A DNA stretch of 40,157 bases from a virus: IMG/VR virus record IMGVR_UViG_3300020428_000027, positions 1-40,157 of that record; one strand, 5' to 3'. Made by a program: the position numbers and the translations under genes. The stretch's first letter is position 1. Each line of letters opens with the position of its first letter. Under the pieces are notes generated by a model. The model searched no databases, was not told the origin of the DNA, and saw only the letters and a list, made by a program, of their open reading frames with translations. Positions 1-5,967 of the stretch are shown here, one piece after another.

Positions 1-340
1 CTTTGTTGCTAGTTAAATCAACGGCAGAACTTGCTATTTGAGCCGAACCAACACTATTATCTGGTGGATTTACACTTTGTAAAGCCTTTGATAAAAACAC
101 AACATACCAATCGTCACTAGCAACAACTGGAGTATTTAAAATTGTCAGTTGATTGCCTGAGCAAGTGTAACTTGTGTCTGGCTCTTGAATAACATTATTT
201 ATAACTAATCGGATATCTGATGCTGTTGTAGCAGAATTATTTAAAGTTACGGATGCACCAGCCGAGCAAGTTGTTCCAGTTAGGTCTTGCTTAGAAAACG
301 TTGTATACGCATTAGCTGGTCTTGATCCAATGTAGCCCAT
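1..340 (-). CDS. Short tail-fibre-like protein, split by the window edge
   Basis: The frame opens at an ATG at 340 with MGYIGSRPANAYTT and runs off base 1. Read across the circular junction it continues in frame as GYGD and stops at 40146-40144, giving about 117 residues. It resembles the next gene (39670-40137), which begins MAYIGNDPSQ. Both share a beta-rich block with an LVINNV/LIVSLNGV strand, a SYTCSG/AYTVSG strand, and a PPDNSV/PADDSV segment near the end. That domain is common at the start of marine phage tail fibres. It is probably a virion-surface or fibre-adaptor protein. The upstream stop at 341-343 abuts this start, so the two genes are cotranscribed. The exact role is unknown. 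Confidence 0.75.
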   Translation of the reverse strand, partial: MGYIGSRPANAYTTFSKQDLTGTTCSAGASVTLNNSATTASDIRLVINNVIQEPDTSYTCSGNQLTILNTPVVASDDWYVVFLSKALQSVNPPDNSVGSAQIASSAVDLTSNK

Positions 341-676
341 TTATGAAATCTCTAAAATCGATAACGATGCACCAATTTTGTCAGCTACGTCACAGTCAAT
401 TTTTAAAACGTCAGTAGTTTCTAAAACAACTTTACCACCAGACAAAACTTCTAAACTTGAACCAGCAACAATTGGAACATTCTTTAATAGAAAAACGTCT
501 TCTGAGGATGATCTATCAATAAAAACGGATGCTGTTCGTGATGATGTATCGAGGTTACATAAAACTAGTCCAACAATAATTGTTTGTGTTGACGATGGAA
601 CTGTATACAGAGTATCTGGGCTTCCAGCCGAGGATGGCATATTCGTATTTGTTTTTAACTTAAAAGTATTTGGCAT
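341..676 (-). CDS. Hypothetical beta-rich virion protein
   Basis: About 111 residues, starting MPNTFKLKTNTNMPSSAG. I chose the ATG at 676 because it lies just after the stop of the upstream gene (681-683) with a GGAAG-type ribosome site. The longer frame to 730 would overlap that gene. Alternating hydrophobic and polar residues (TIIVGLVLCNL, VFLLKNVPIV, SLEVLSGGKVVL) suggest a beta-sandwich. Small proteins like this often sit beside tail or fibre genes in marine phages. The tight spacing with both neighbours places it in the late structural operon. I recognise no catalytic motif, and a fibre or head-decoration role is only inferred. Confidence 0.7.
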   Translation of the reverse strand: MPNTFKLKTNTNMPSSAGSPDTLYTVPSSTQTIIVGLVLCNLDTSSRTASVFIDRSSSEDVFLLKNVPIVAGSSLEVLSGGKVVLETTDVLKIDCDVADKIGASLSILEIS

Positions 677-680
677 AAGA

Positions 681-2297
681 TTATCGTCTTCCAGTTGTTT
701 CAACATCCATATCAAAACCAGAAAATTCAAAGTCCTTGTTATCGGAGACAGTCATCTTATAAGACAAGTATCTTCCAGATACACGACTATCAATTTTATA
801 CTGAGTTTCGGTATTGAATGATGTTGAGTTTGAGTACGTTGGTGTAGCATTCGGAACGTCACTCGCTCCAAATTGAAAAGTTACATTTTTATCGTTAACA
901 TTATTTGTATTAACTTGAGGATATAATTTTGTGATGACTTTGTATTGGCTTAAGGCTGTATCAGCCTCATCCAAGTCAATGCCGACTCGCTCAATAATTG
1001 GGGTTTTTGTGGCTTCGGTATCCAAGTTAAAGGCAAGTGATCCACCATCAGCTACGTCTAATCCATAAAGTTTATCGGAAGTAATTCCATCCGTAGAATT
1101 ATCCTCACCAGCCATTAAGGTATGGCGATTATAACTATCCTCTTGGTCATAATACGACCCACCAATTGTTGAGTAATTTAATGATCCAGCATTGGCATAG
1201 GTTGTTATGGTATTAATATTGGCAAGTGTGCCAGAGCTGACATTTGGAATATCCATAAATGTCCAAGTATTATTATTGTAGTTGTAAACTGCTGATCTAT
1301 TGCATCGTGTCGAATTCGGAAAATTTGAGTCGTTATCACCAGACTGATAACAAAAATATATTTCATTTAAATCTGGATTATGCTGAACAAAGCATCTATC
1401 TGAATTTTGTTTATTTAAATTATCGAAAATAAATCGTTTTACTCGCTCATCCGATATGGATTGCTTGGTTGTTCCATCGTGCATATAGATATCAAAAGAG
1501 CCAAAAACAAAATGTTTTCCATCCACTTCGACTACACAATTTTGATTAATAACTCCAGTATCCGTGAACAGCTTACGAAAGTTAAAAATAAACGTTCCAC
1601 CTACGAACTCCATTAGCCATACACTATTTGATGCGTAGATTATAAAGTTAGCCCCAAGAGACATTCCATCAACAATTTCCGTTGTGATTTCAGCAAGGTC
1701 ATTAAACCCAGCTGACTTTGTTGTGTCCGTCTCATCCCAGCTGTCTGGAATTGAATTGGCTGTTGTTGTATTCGACCATCGCACTCTTGTGGGATAGGAT
1801 GTTGCCCCCTCAGTCATATTAAGGGCAATCAAAAAATTCTTATAGGATCGAAGAGACACAGCTCTCCAATCGGCAGTCCAGTTTGTGAGGTCAGCAAAGT
1901 TCGTGCCTGTAGACAGCCGATAAACTGGAATTCGGTCTGGTCTGTTAATGTAGACAATGTTACTTAAATTTGTTCCTGTGTATGCCCTTGGATCACTCGA
2001 CCCAGAGACTGATCCAGATCGGTCAGTTACTGTTCCACTTGAGTATTCATTTATAACCCAGCTGTCCGAGACAAGTAAGACAGTATCAAAGGAAGACGTA
2101 TTTAATATTCCAAAGCTGTATCTTGGGTTAAATCCAAGGCTGTCTTTGACTGTTCTAAAGATTGGTGAACGTCTGACTTTTCCTTCGTCAAATCGAACAT
2201 TAAATCCAGACGTAAAGGCATTTACTGGAAGGTTATAGGGGGATACATCCGTAATAACTCCAACTTGACCTAAGTTTCTAATTGGAAAGTTAGGCAT
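681..2297 (-). CDS. Large tail protein, nozzle or hub type
   Basis: A protein of 538 residues that starts MPNFPIRNLGQVGVITDVSP. The N-terminal pattern (an early GVITD, then NVRFDEGKVRRSP) recurs in podovirus tail proteins annotated as tail tube, stabilisation or nozzle proteins. The length is shorter than T7 gp12 (about 790 residues). The body is beta-rich with repeated aromatic strands and no membrane segment. It follows the collar fibre gene by 3 bases and precedes a small virion gene. Inference: it builds the distal tail or binds the fibres. I cannot separate a T7 gp12-like nozzle from a P22-like stabilisation protein by eye. Confidence 0.65.
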   Translation of the reverse strand: MPNFPIRNLGQVGVITDVSPYNLPVNAFTSGFNVRFDEGKVRRSPIFRTVKDSLGFNPRYSFGILNTSSFDTVLLVSDSWVINEYSSGTVTDRSGSVSGSSDPRAYTGTNLSNIVYINRPDRIPVYRLSTGTNFADLTNWTADWRAVSLRSYKNFLIALNMTEGATSYPTRVRWSNTTTANSIPDSWDETDTTKSAGFNDLAEITTEIVDGMSLGANFIIYASNSVWLMEFVGGTFIFNFRKLFTDTGVINQNCVVEVDGKHFVFGSFDIYMHDGTTKQSISDERVKRFIFDNLNKQNSDRCFVQHNPDLNEIYFCYQSGDNDSNFPNSTRCNRSAVYNYNNNTWTFMDIPNVSSGTLANINTITTYANAGSLNYSTIGGSYYDQEDSYNRHTLMAGEDNSTDGITSDKLYGLDVADGGSLAFNLDTEATKTPIIERVGIDLDEADTALSQYKVITKLYPQVNTNNVNDKNVTFQFGASDVPNATPTYSNSTSFNTETQYKIDSRVSGRYLSYKMTVSDNKDFEFSGFDMDVETTGRR

Positions 2298-2300
2298 AAT

Positions 2301-3257
2301 TTACGTCTTAATAATATAGTTTAAAATAATGGTTGGCTGTACGTTATTATGTGAGCCACCACCACCAGTTGCCCCTGTTGTTTGTGATACTGGAGCTGTT
2401 GATACTCCAGTTGATGCCACGGAGCTGACGGAAGCAGTACCAGCACTATAGCTGTGCGTGTGACTTGGCATTTCTGCGATGGTTAGTTGATGAGACTCAC
2501 TACCACCACTCGCTCCCAACGTATCACCATCAATTGGTGAGGTTAATCGGTTTGCACTTGCTCCACCCATATCGTCTTGACCAGCAATGACACGACCTCG
2601 TAAATCAGGAATGCGAAAGTGTGACGTTCCAGTTCCACCAGACCCATCCGTGTAAGAGCCATAGGTTGTTGTGACTACTGTCTTTAAATCGGCATATGTA
2701 CTGGCAGAGACTTCGCTACCATCACACAGTAGCCAACCAGTTGGAGCAGATGCACCAGCATAAGGCATCACCATTCCAGACGTAAAAGACACAATATTAT
2801 TCGTACCAGAAACCGAGAGATTACCAGTAACAGTCAGGTTGTCATTTATGGTTGTCTCGGATGTTGTGTGACCAATGTTAACAGCGATACCAGAGGCTGT
2901 TGTGGCAACGTTTAATGCCCCAGTACCATTGGTAATGTAACTGTTGTTACTGTCGTGGTATAGGGTCAAATCTGAGCCACCAGTACCAATTTTAATAATG
3001 TCACTATCAGGGATTAGGATATTACCACTGGCATCAGCTGTGAGTGCCTTACTGGCTTCTGAAGTTCCTAGTGTTGTAATATCCAAATAGTTTAATTCGG
3101 TGTGCGTAGGGGTAACAGCTCCAGAAACATTTGGGAGTGTAGCTTTGATTGTACTCTTGATTAATCTTAGGTGGTCATCAGCTTGTGCGAGGGCATCCGT
3201 AGCAGTAGGGTTTGATGCATTCAAGCTGTCAATATATGTTCCAGTTTCTAGAGCCAT
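2301..3257 (-). CDS. Tail fibre with phage tail collar domain
   Basis: A protein of 318 residues. Residues 1-50 are a helical phage-fibre N-terminus (DDHLRLIKSTIKATLP). A beta-rich low-complexity shaft follows. The C-terminal part is a tail collar domain: PTGWLLCDGSEVS, then FRIPDLRGRVIAGQDD, then a Ser/Gly-rich loop, ending NNVQPTIILNYIIKT. The PDLRGR and NVQP-ILNYIIK signatures are typical of the collar family of short tail fibres. The protein probably contributes to host binding at the tail tip. It lies 13 bases after the coiled-coil gene and 3 bases before the large tail protein, so it is in the same late transcript. Confidence 0.88.
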   Translation of the reverse strand: MALETGTYIDSLNASNPTATDALAQADDHLRLIKSTIKATLPNVSGAVTPTHTELNYLDITTLGTSEASKALTADASGNILIPDSDIIKIGTGGSDLTLYHDSNNSYITNGTGALNVATTASGIAVNIGHTTSETTINDNLTVTGNLSVSGTNNIVSFTSGMVMPYAGASAPTGWLLCDGSEVSASTYADLKTVVTTTYGSYTDGSGGTGTSHFRIPDLRGRVIAGQDDMGGASANRLTSPIDGDTLGASGGSESHQLTIAEMPSHTHSYSAGTASVSSVASTGVSTAPVSQTTGATGGGGSHNNVQPTIILNYIIKT

Positions 3258-3270
3258 TACTTATCCTTTA

Positions 3271-3510
3271 TTAATATCCTGTATCCATCAAATGGAATAC
3301 TCTTCTCAGGCTATTTGATTGTGAGCTGTCTTGATAAACTTTCTGAAGTTCATCTCTTGCTCTTTGAAAACGAGTTTGAGCCTCGGCAATGATTTTTTCC
3401 TCACGTTTCGAGAGTTCACTATAAAGGGTATCTAGCTCAGTTTGAGCGAGTTTAATTTGTTCTCTAATTTGATCGTCAGACATTTCTTCGACATCGTTAG
3501 GTAGTTCCAT
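3271..3510 (-). CDS. Small coiled-coil protein of the late region
   Basis: A protein of 79 residues, mostly one charged helix (residues about 9-62, with runs such as IREQIKLAQTELDTLYSELSKREE) that should form a coiled coil. It ends in a short tail, RRVFHLMDTGY. It has no membrane segment or enzyme motif. It is the gene just ahead of the collar fibre on the minus strand, so a role as a chaperone or adaptor of the fibre is possible but unproven. Two hairpins, one of them terminator-like, lie upstream, so it may be the first gene of a separately initiated late message. Confidence 0.7.
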   Translation of the reverse strand: MELPNDVEEMSDDQIREQIKLAQTELDTLYSELSKREEKIIAEAQTRFQRARDELQKVYQDSSQSNSLRRVFHLMDTGY

Positions 3511-3594
3511 AAATTTACTCCGTAGTTAAAAGGGTGAGACAACAACAACAATAACAACAAGGTTTAACAACTTTTTTGAAATTGATTGTATTTA

Positions 3595-3615
3595 GACCCA
3601 TAGGGGGTCATTTTT
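3595..3615 (+). terminator. Weak plus-strand hairpin with T-tract
   Basis: GACCC (3595-3599) can pair with GGGTC (3605-3609), followed by TTTTT at 3611-3615. The stem is only five pairs. No plus-strand gene lies just upstream, so any role is in stopping stray plus transcription. It is a weak call. Confidence 0.3.
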
Positions 3616-3681
3616 CCTAGTATGTAACTAAAAATTCCAGCTTATTCTTCTGTAACCCTTGGTTTTCCTAGGTTTCTTTGG

Positions 3682-3702
3682 CAACGGATATGTCATCCGT
3701 TG
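3682..3702. repeat. Eight-base-pair hairpin
   Basis: CAACGGAT (3682-3689) and ATCCGTTG (3695-3702) form a perfect stem around ATGTC. There is no T-tract on either side, so a terminator is unlikely. It could be an RNA processing site or an operator between 3510 and 3806. Confidence 0.4.
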
Positions 3703-3706
3703 GAAA

Positions 3707-3744
3707 GACAAATATAAAATCCTAAGACATTAGACATTAGGATT
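3707..3744 (-). terminator. Terminator after the 94-residue membrane gene
   Basis: On the minus strand AATCCTAA (3744-3737) pairs with TTAGGATT (3725-3718), and the sequence then reads TTTTATATTTG. This stem plus U-rich tail lies about 60 bases downstream of the stop of the minus gene at 3806. It should end or reduce transcription before the next late gene at 3510. Confidence 0.6.
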
Positions 3745-3805
3745 ATTATTCTGAAAATTATTGGCGAGGGGTCAATAAGTGTTGATAAAAATTGGGATTT
3801 ATACC

Positions 3806-4090
3806 TTAGCCAAACTTAGAGAATGCATTGTGACCCAAGTCTCCACCTCCGTCTCCACTATAGTCATTAAACCTACGTTCACTCTCTTGTCGGACTATGT
3901 ATCGATCCTTCATCCACCTTCGTCTATCCTCTTCGTCTATCTTACTAGACATATAATCAACATCATTGCTGACCTTTGTATTCTTATTCATTCGTCTCTT
4001 CCTAAGTCTTACCTCAAAGTATCTAAAGACATTAAAGACTGTATTTATCGTAATCATAGCTAGTAGCCACCATTCCCATCCATCTGGCAT
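3806..4090 (-). CDS. Small membrane protein of unknown function
   Basis: A protein of 94 residues. It starts MPDGWEWWLLAMITINTVFN, so residues about 5-22 can form one membrane segment. A basic stretch follows (RLRKRRMNK), then a long acidic and basic soluble tail ending GHNAFSKFG. The positive charge after the segment predicts the tail in the cytoplasm. A purine-rich AAAGGA lies 11-16 bases before the ATG. The overlapping plus frame (3779-4063) lacks such features. It is the first minus-strand gene from the divergence region and is followed by its own terminator. It could be a late regulator or lysis accessory; nothing in the sequence decides this. Confidence 0.6.
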   Translation of the reverse strand: MPDGWEWWLLAMITINTVFNVFRYFEVRLRKRRMNKNTKVSNDVDYMSSKIDEEDRRRWMKDRYIVRQESERRFNDYSGDGGGDLGHNAFSKFG

Positions 4091-4133
4091 TACCCAAGTA
4101 TTCCTTTCACGTTTTAAGTTATTCTCTTAAGGG

Positions 4134-4164
4134 TAGACATTCGGTGAAAGTGAGATTATATAAT
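4134..4164 (+). promoter_or_regulatory. Sigma-70-type promoter for the structured RNA/tRNA-Ser unit
   Basis: TAGACA (4134-4139) and TATAAT (4159-4164) are separated by 19 bases. An overlapping TATATA at 4157 gives a 17-base spacer. The expected start, about 4171, coincides with the 5' arm of the long closing stem of the RNA that follows, which supports the call. Confidence 0.55.
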
Positions 4165-4167
4165 GGT

Positions 4168-4310
4168 ATTGAGCTTGAGGAGTAATCCCCATTAGCCGAG
4201 ATATGGGTGGAACAGACTGATATGGGTTGCTGATATTTTACAAGTGGATGCCCACAAGCTCAATTTGTTAAGTGATGGTGCAGAAGGTTAATTCCTTAGT
4301 CTTCTGCACC
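4168..4310 (+). ncRNA. Unnamed structured RNA ahead of tRNA-Ser
   Basis: ATTGAGCTTG (4168-4177) pairs perfectly with CAAGCTCAAT (4255-4264) and closes a domain of about 77 bases. Inside, CCCAT (4188-4192) can pair with ATGGG at 4203-4207, and TGGG (4223-4226) with CCCA (4251-4254), giving a possible three-way junction. The internal GATATGGGT is duplicated (4200-4208 and 4219-4227), so CCCAT has two possible partners. A second hairpin follows: GGTGCAGAAG (4277-4286) with CTTCTGCACC (4301-4310). There is no start codon with a ribosome site and no credible frame. I do not recognise it as a named riboswitch or as 6S RNA. Confidence 0.55.
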
Positions 4311-4325
4311 TCTCAAATTTAATGG

Positions 4326-4417
4326 AGAGGGGTGGCTGAGTGGTTGAAAGCAACGGATTGCTAATTCGTCAAAGGCAGTAATGTCTTTCGTGGGTTCAAA
4401 TCCCATCCCCTCTGCCA
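4326..4417 (+). tRNA. tRNA-Ser(GCT)
   Basis: A complete 92-base tRNA reading AGC/AGT codons. The acceptor AGAGGGG (4326-4332) pairs with CCCCTCT (4407-4413). The D stem is GCT/AGC. The anticodon stem ACGGA/TTCGT encloses TTGCTAA with anticodon GCT. It has the long variable arm of serine tRNAs (AAAG/CTTT), a T arm GTGGG-TTCAAAT-CCCAT, discriminator G and an encoded CCA (4415-4417). All elements are intact, so it looks functional rather than an attachment-site remnant. It lies 15 bases after the structured RNA hairpin and is probably processed from the same transcript. Confidence 0.95.
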
Positions 4418-4577
4418 ATGACTCTCAATCGCCATATAAAGACTCTAGAGTCACCAGTAATATGTTTGACTCATAATCATACTACTGCCATCCTCTTTGA
4501 CTCTCTCCTGACTCTCCTAGAGCCTTAAATTCCATCCACCACATTCTATTTCTATGAACTTGGACTAATGTCTGGTC
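4418..4577. repeat. GACTC repeat cluster downstream of tRNA-Ser
   Basis: GACTC occurs at 4420, 4441, 4468, 4499 and 4510, and once inverted in the 12-base palindrome GACTCTAGAGTC (4441-4452). Most copies read GACTCT. I see no gene here. The pattern suits a DNA-binding protein, for example repressor operators or integrase arm sites, but no protein can be assigned. Confidence 0.45.
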
Positions 4578-4619
4578 AAAAGTGACTAATACTAATTAAT
4601 TTCACTTTTTTTATATTTT
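4578..4619 (+). terminator. Terminator of the structured RNA/tRNA-Ser unit
   Basis: AAAAGTGA (4578-4585) pairs with TCACTTTT (4602-4609) around a 16-base loop and runs straight into a long T-rich tract (TTTTTATATTTTTTT). It is a good intrinsic terminator on the plus strand, and it separates the tRNA unit from the early gene block. Confidence 0.65.
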
Positions 4620-4634
4620 TTTACCTTGTAGCCC

Positions 4635-4662
4635 TTGTAGAATGTTATTTCGTTATTATATT
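4635..4662 (+). promoter_or_regulatory. Candidate early promoter
   Basis: TTGTAG (4635-4640) and TATATT (4657-4662) are 16 bases apart. A start near 4669 would give the first early gene (4956) a leader of about 290 bases that contains the hammerhead at 4865-4920. The rest of 4670-4864 shows no gene. Confidence 0.4.
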
Positions 4663-4864
4663 GTGTGTAGGGGCAACAAAATAGGAGAATTTAATAACCC
4701 AGATAAAATTAGCAAAAATGAGTTTAGAGGTATCTCATTCAAATAGTTTCGAGAGGCAAGAGTCTTAACTCCCTTCTTGATCAAAAACTTCCCAAAGTCT
4801 CTTTAAACACTATGAAATAGTAAGTCGCTGTAAAAACGATCCAAAACGATAAGCCGAGACAAGA

Positions 4865-4920
4865 GTGATCCTCTAGGAATGTAGTTCCTACTGAGGAGTT
4901 CAAAAGAACGAAAGGATCAC
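4865..4920 (+). ncRNA. Hammerhead ribozyme 1 (open stem III)
   Basis: All core parts are present in order. Stem III is GTGATCCT (4865-4872) with AGGATCAC (4913-4920). The cleavage-site base is C4873 in a CTC triplet. Stem I is TAGGAA/TTCCTA (4874-4879 and 4885-4890). The core CTGAGGA is at 4891-4897. Stem II is GTTC-AAAA-GAAC (4898-4909). The second core GAA is at 4910-4912. Self-cleavage is expected between 4873 and 4874, in the leader of the first early gene, 82 bases before its ATG. The layout (CUGANGA, stem II, GAA, A-U closing stem III, NUH) matches the hammerhead consensus. Confidence 0.88.
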
Positions 4921-4930
4921 CTCAGACTAT

Positions 4931-4953
4931 CACTTAACAAAATAAGGAAAACA
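4931..4953 (+). repeat. Translation leader repeat, copy 1
   Basis: These 23 bases begin CACTTAACAAAATAAGG and recur exactly at 5943-5965. Each copy contains the ribosome site AAGG, lies just before an ATGAC start, and follows a hammerhead ribozyme. Confidence 0.9.
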
Positions 4954-4955
4954 CT

Positions 4956-5162
4956 ATGACTACATATAACTTAGACATACTGGAAGTAATCAAACATCAA
5001 ATTATTCATTATAATCATTTAATAAAAGAAGAAATGGATTACTGGAGAAATGGTGGTGAAGGTAAAAGCCAAGTTCGTTTTGATCAAATAAGATACTGGA
5101 AAGACAAAAGAGACGAACTAGAAAGTTTAGAAGATAAAATAGTACAGATGAGGGGGCTATAA
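4956..5162 (+). CDS. Small early protein, helical
   Basis: A protein of 68 residues, highly charged, with a long helix (EVIKHQIIHYNHLIKEEMDYW, then RYWKDKRDELESLEDKIVQM) that may form a coiled coil. The ATG follows AAGG in the repeated leader. It is the first coding gene of the plus arc, where T7-like phages place small host-takeover proteins. I do not recognise a family, so a regulatory or anti-host role is only inferred from position. Its message carries hammerhead 1 in the leader. Confidence 0.75.
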   Translation: MTTYNLDILEVIKHQIIHYNHLIKEEMDYWRNGGEGKSQVRFDQIRYWKDKRDELESLEDKIVQMRGL

Positions 5163-5165
5163 ATT

Positions 5166-5552
5166 ATGAATTATGCTTATCCAAAAGAATTTAAAACAAA
5201 GTTACGAGGTACACCAGCTGTTCGTTGGGGCAATTATGTAAATGTAAAAGGTTCAGATAAATCATCATACTTTCTTTTTGAGAGAGAGGGTACTGGTGCT
5301 TTTGATTATCATACAGAAAGACCAATCTGGAATGTTAAGCATACACATAATGGTTATGACTATGAAGTAGTTGGTTGTGTAACTGCTTTTGATGGTGACG
5401 AAGTAAGATGCACTTTTAATTTGCCTGATATATTTAATCCATCTGGTGAACAAGATGAAGACGATTATAAAGAGTATACTGCATCAGGTAGTCATCCATT
5501 TGAAGCATTTGAAAATGCAATACAAAAGTATTTAACTAGAAAGGGAGCATAA
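5166..5552 (+). CDS. Early hypothetical protein
   Basis: A protein of 128 residues, soluble, with many aromatic and acidic residues (FLFEREGTGAFDYHTERPIW, then FNLPDIFNPSGEQDEDD). It starts MNYAYPKEFKTK three bases after the previous stop, with AGGGGG as ribosome site. The strand-rich middle suggests a small beta fold. It is in the early operon between the helical protein and the gene that ends inside hammerhead 2. I see no catalytic motif and recognise no family. Confidence 0.75.
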   Translation: MNYAYPKEFKTKLRGTPAVRWGNYVNVKGSDKSSYFLFEREGTGAFDYHTERPIWNVKHTHNGYDYEVVGCVTAFDGDEVRCTFNLPDIFNPSGEQDEDDYKEYTASGSHPFEAFENAIQKYLTRKGA

Positions 5553-5556
5553 CCAA

Positions 5557-5901
5557 ATGGAAAAATTTGATATGTGGGATGCCAGAACTATGGGGCAAAT
5601 ATTTGATGGTTGTCCATTAATGGTTGGTATTAAATGTTCTTCTAAAGATGGAGCTGAATACCAAGGATGGTATTTTACTGATGGATGGGAAAATATAGAT
5701 CCTAATGGCTTTGCATTTTCTCATAAACAATCTCATTTTTGGCAATCTAAACTTAAAGATGGTAAAGACTGTAGCAGAAGAGCATCACCAAAAATTAGTG
5801 ATATGATTATTGATTTAATTAAGTCTGACATTTCTTCAGTAGTAGATCACGCAAAACTATATAAACAGATCAAAACTAATTCTCAACTGACGAGTTCGTA
5901 A
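5557..5901 (+). CDS. Early hypothetical protein ending inside hammerhead 2
   Basis: A protein of 114 residues with conserved-looking aromatic stretches (EYQGWYFTDGWENIDPNG, HKQSHFWQSKL) and a helical C-terminal end. A ribosome site AGGGAG precedes the ATG. Its last codons lie within the next ribozyme, and the stop TAA (5899-5901) forms three of the four bases of the stem II loop. A terminating ribosome would therefore cover the ribozyme core. The function of the protein is unknown; its position suggests a host-takeover role. Confidence 0.78.
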   Translation: MEKFDMWDARTMGQIFDGCPLMVGIKCSSKDGAEYQGWYFTDGWENIDPNGFAFSHKQSHFWQSKLKDGKDCSRRASPKISDMIIDLIKSDISSVVDHAKLYKQIKTNSQLTSS

Positions 5902-5936
5902 GAACGAAACAGGGGCATCTTGCTCCTGTCTTGAGA
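5881..5936 (+). ncRNA. Hammerhead ribozyme 2 (open stem I)
   Basis: Stem I is TCTCAA (5881-5886) with TTGAGA (5931-5936). The core CTGACGA is at 5887-5893. Stem II is GTTC-GTAA-GAAC (5894-5905). GAA is at 5906-5908. Stem III is ACAGGGGC (5909-5916) with GCTCCTGT (5922-5929), and the cleavage-site base is C5930 in the classic GTC triplet. Cleavage is expected between 5930 and 5931, separating the message of the upstream genes from the one starting at 5968. The released 5' end can refold as TGAGA-TAT-TCTCA (5932-5944). Every invariant core position is satisfied. Confidence 0.92.
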
Positions 5937-5942
5937 TATTCT

Positions 5943-5965
5943 CACTTAACAAAATAAGGAAAACA
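5943..5965 (+). repeat. Translation leader repeat, copy 2
   Basis: Identical to 4931-4953. It supplies the ribosome site AAGG to the gene at 5968. As in copy 1, the following start reads ATGAC and a hammerhead lies immediately upstream. Confidence 0.9.
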
Positions 5966-5967
5966 AA

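Noticed and set aside
378-821. 147-residue plus-strand frame inside the late region
   Set aside because: It overlaps two minus-strand genes with good starts and has no recognisable domain.
3541-3561. AACAACAACAATAACAACAA simple repeat as a CRISPR or origin repeat
   Set aside because: It is a short low-complexity run with no spacer pattern and no other origin signals.
3779-4063. 94-residue plus-strand frame
   Set aside because: It is a shadow of the minus gene 3806-4090, lacks a ribosome site, and has a weaker protein-like pattern.
4326-4417. tRNA-Ser as the phage attachment site itself
   Set aside because: The gene is complete at both ends and over 3 kb from the integrase; the 18-base partial copy at 6954 is the better core candidate. 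Not excluded.
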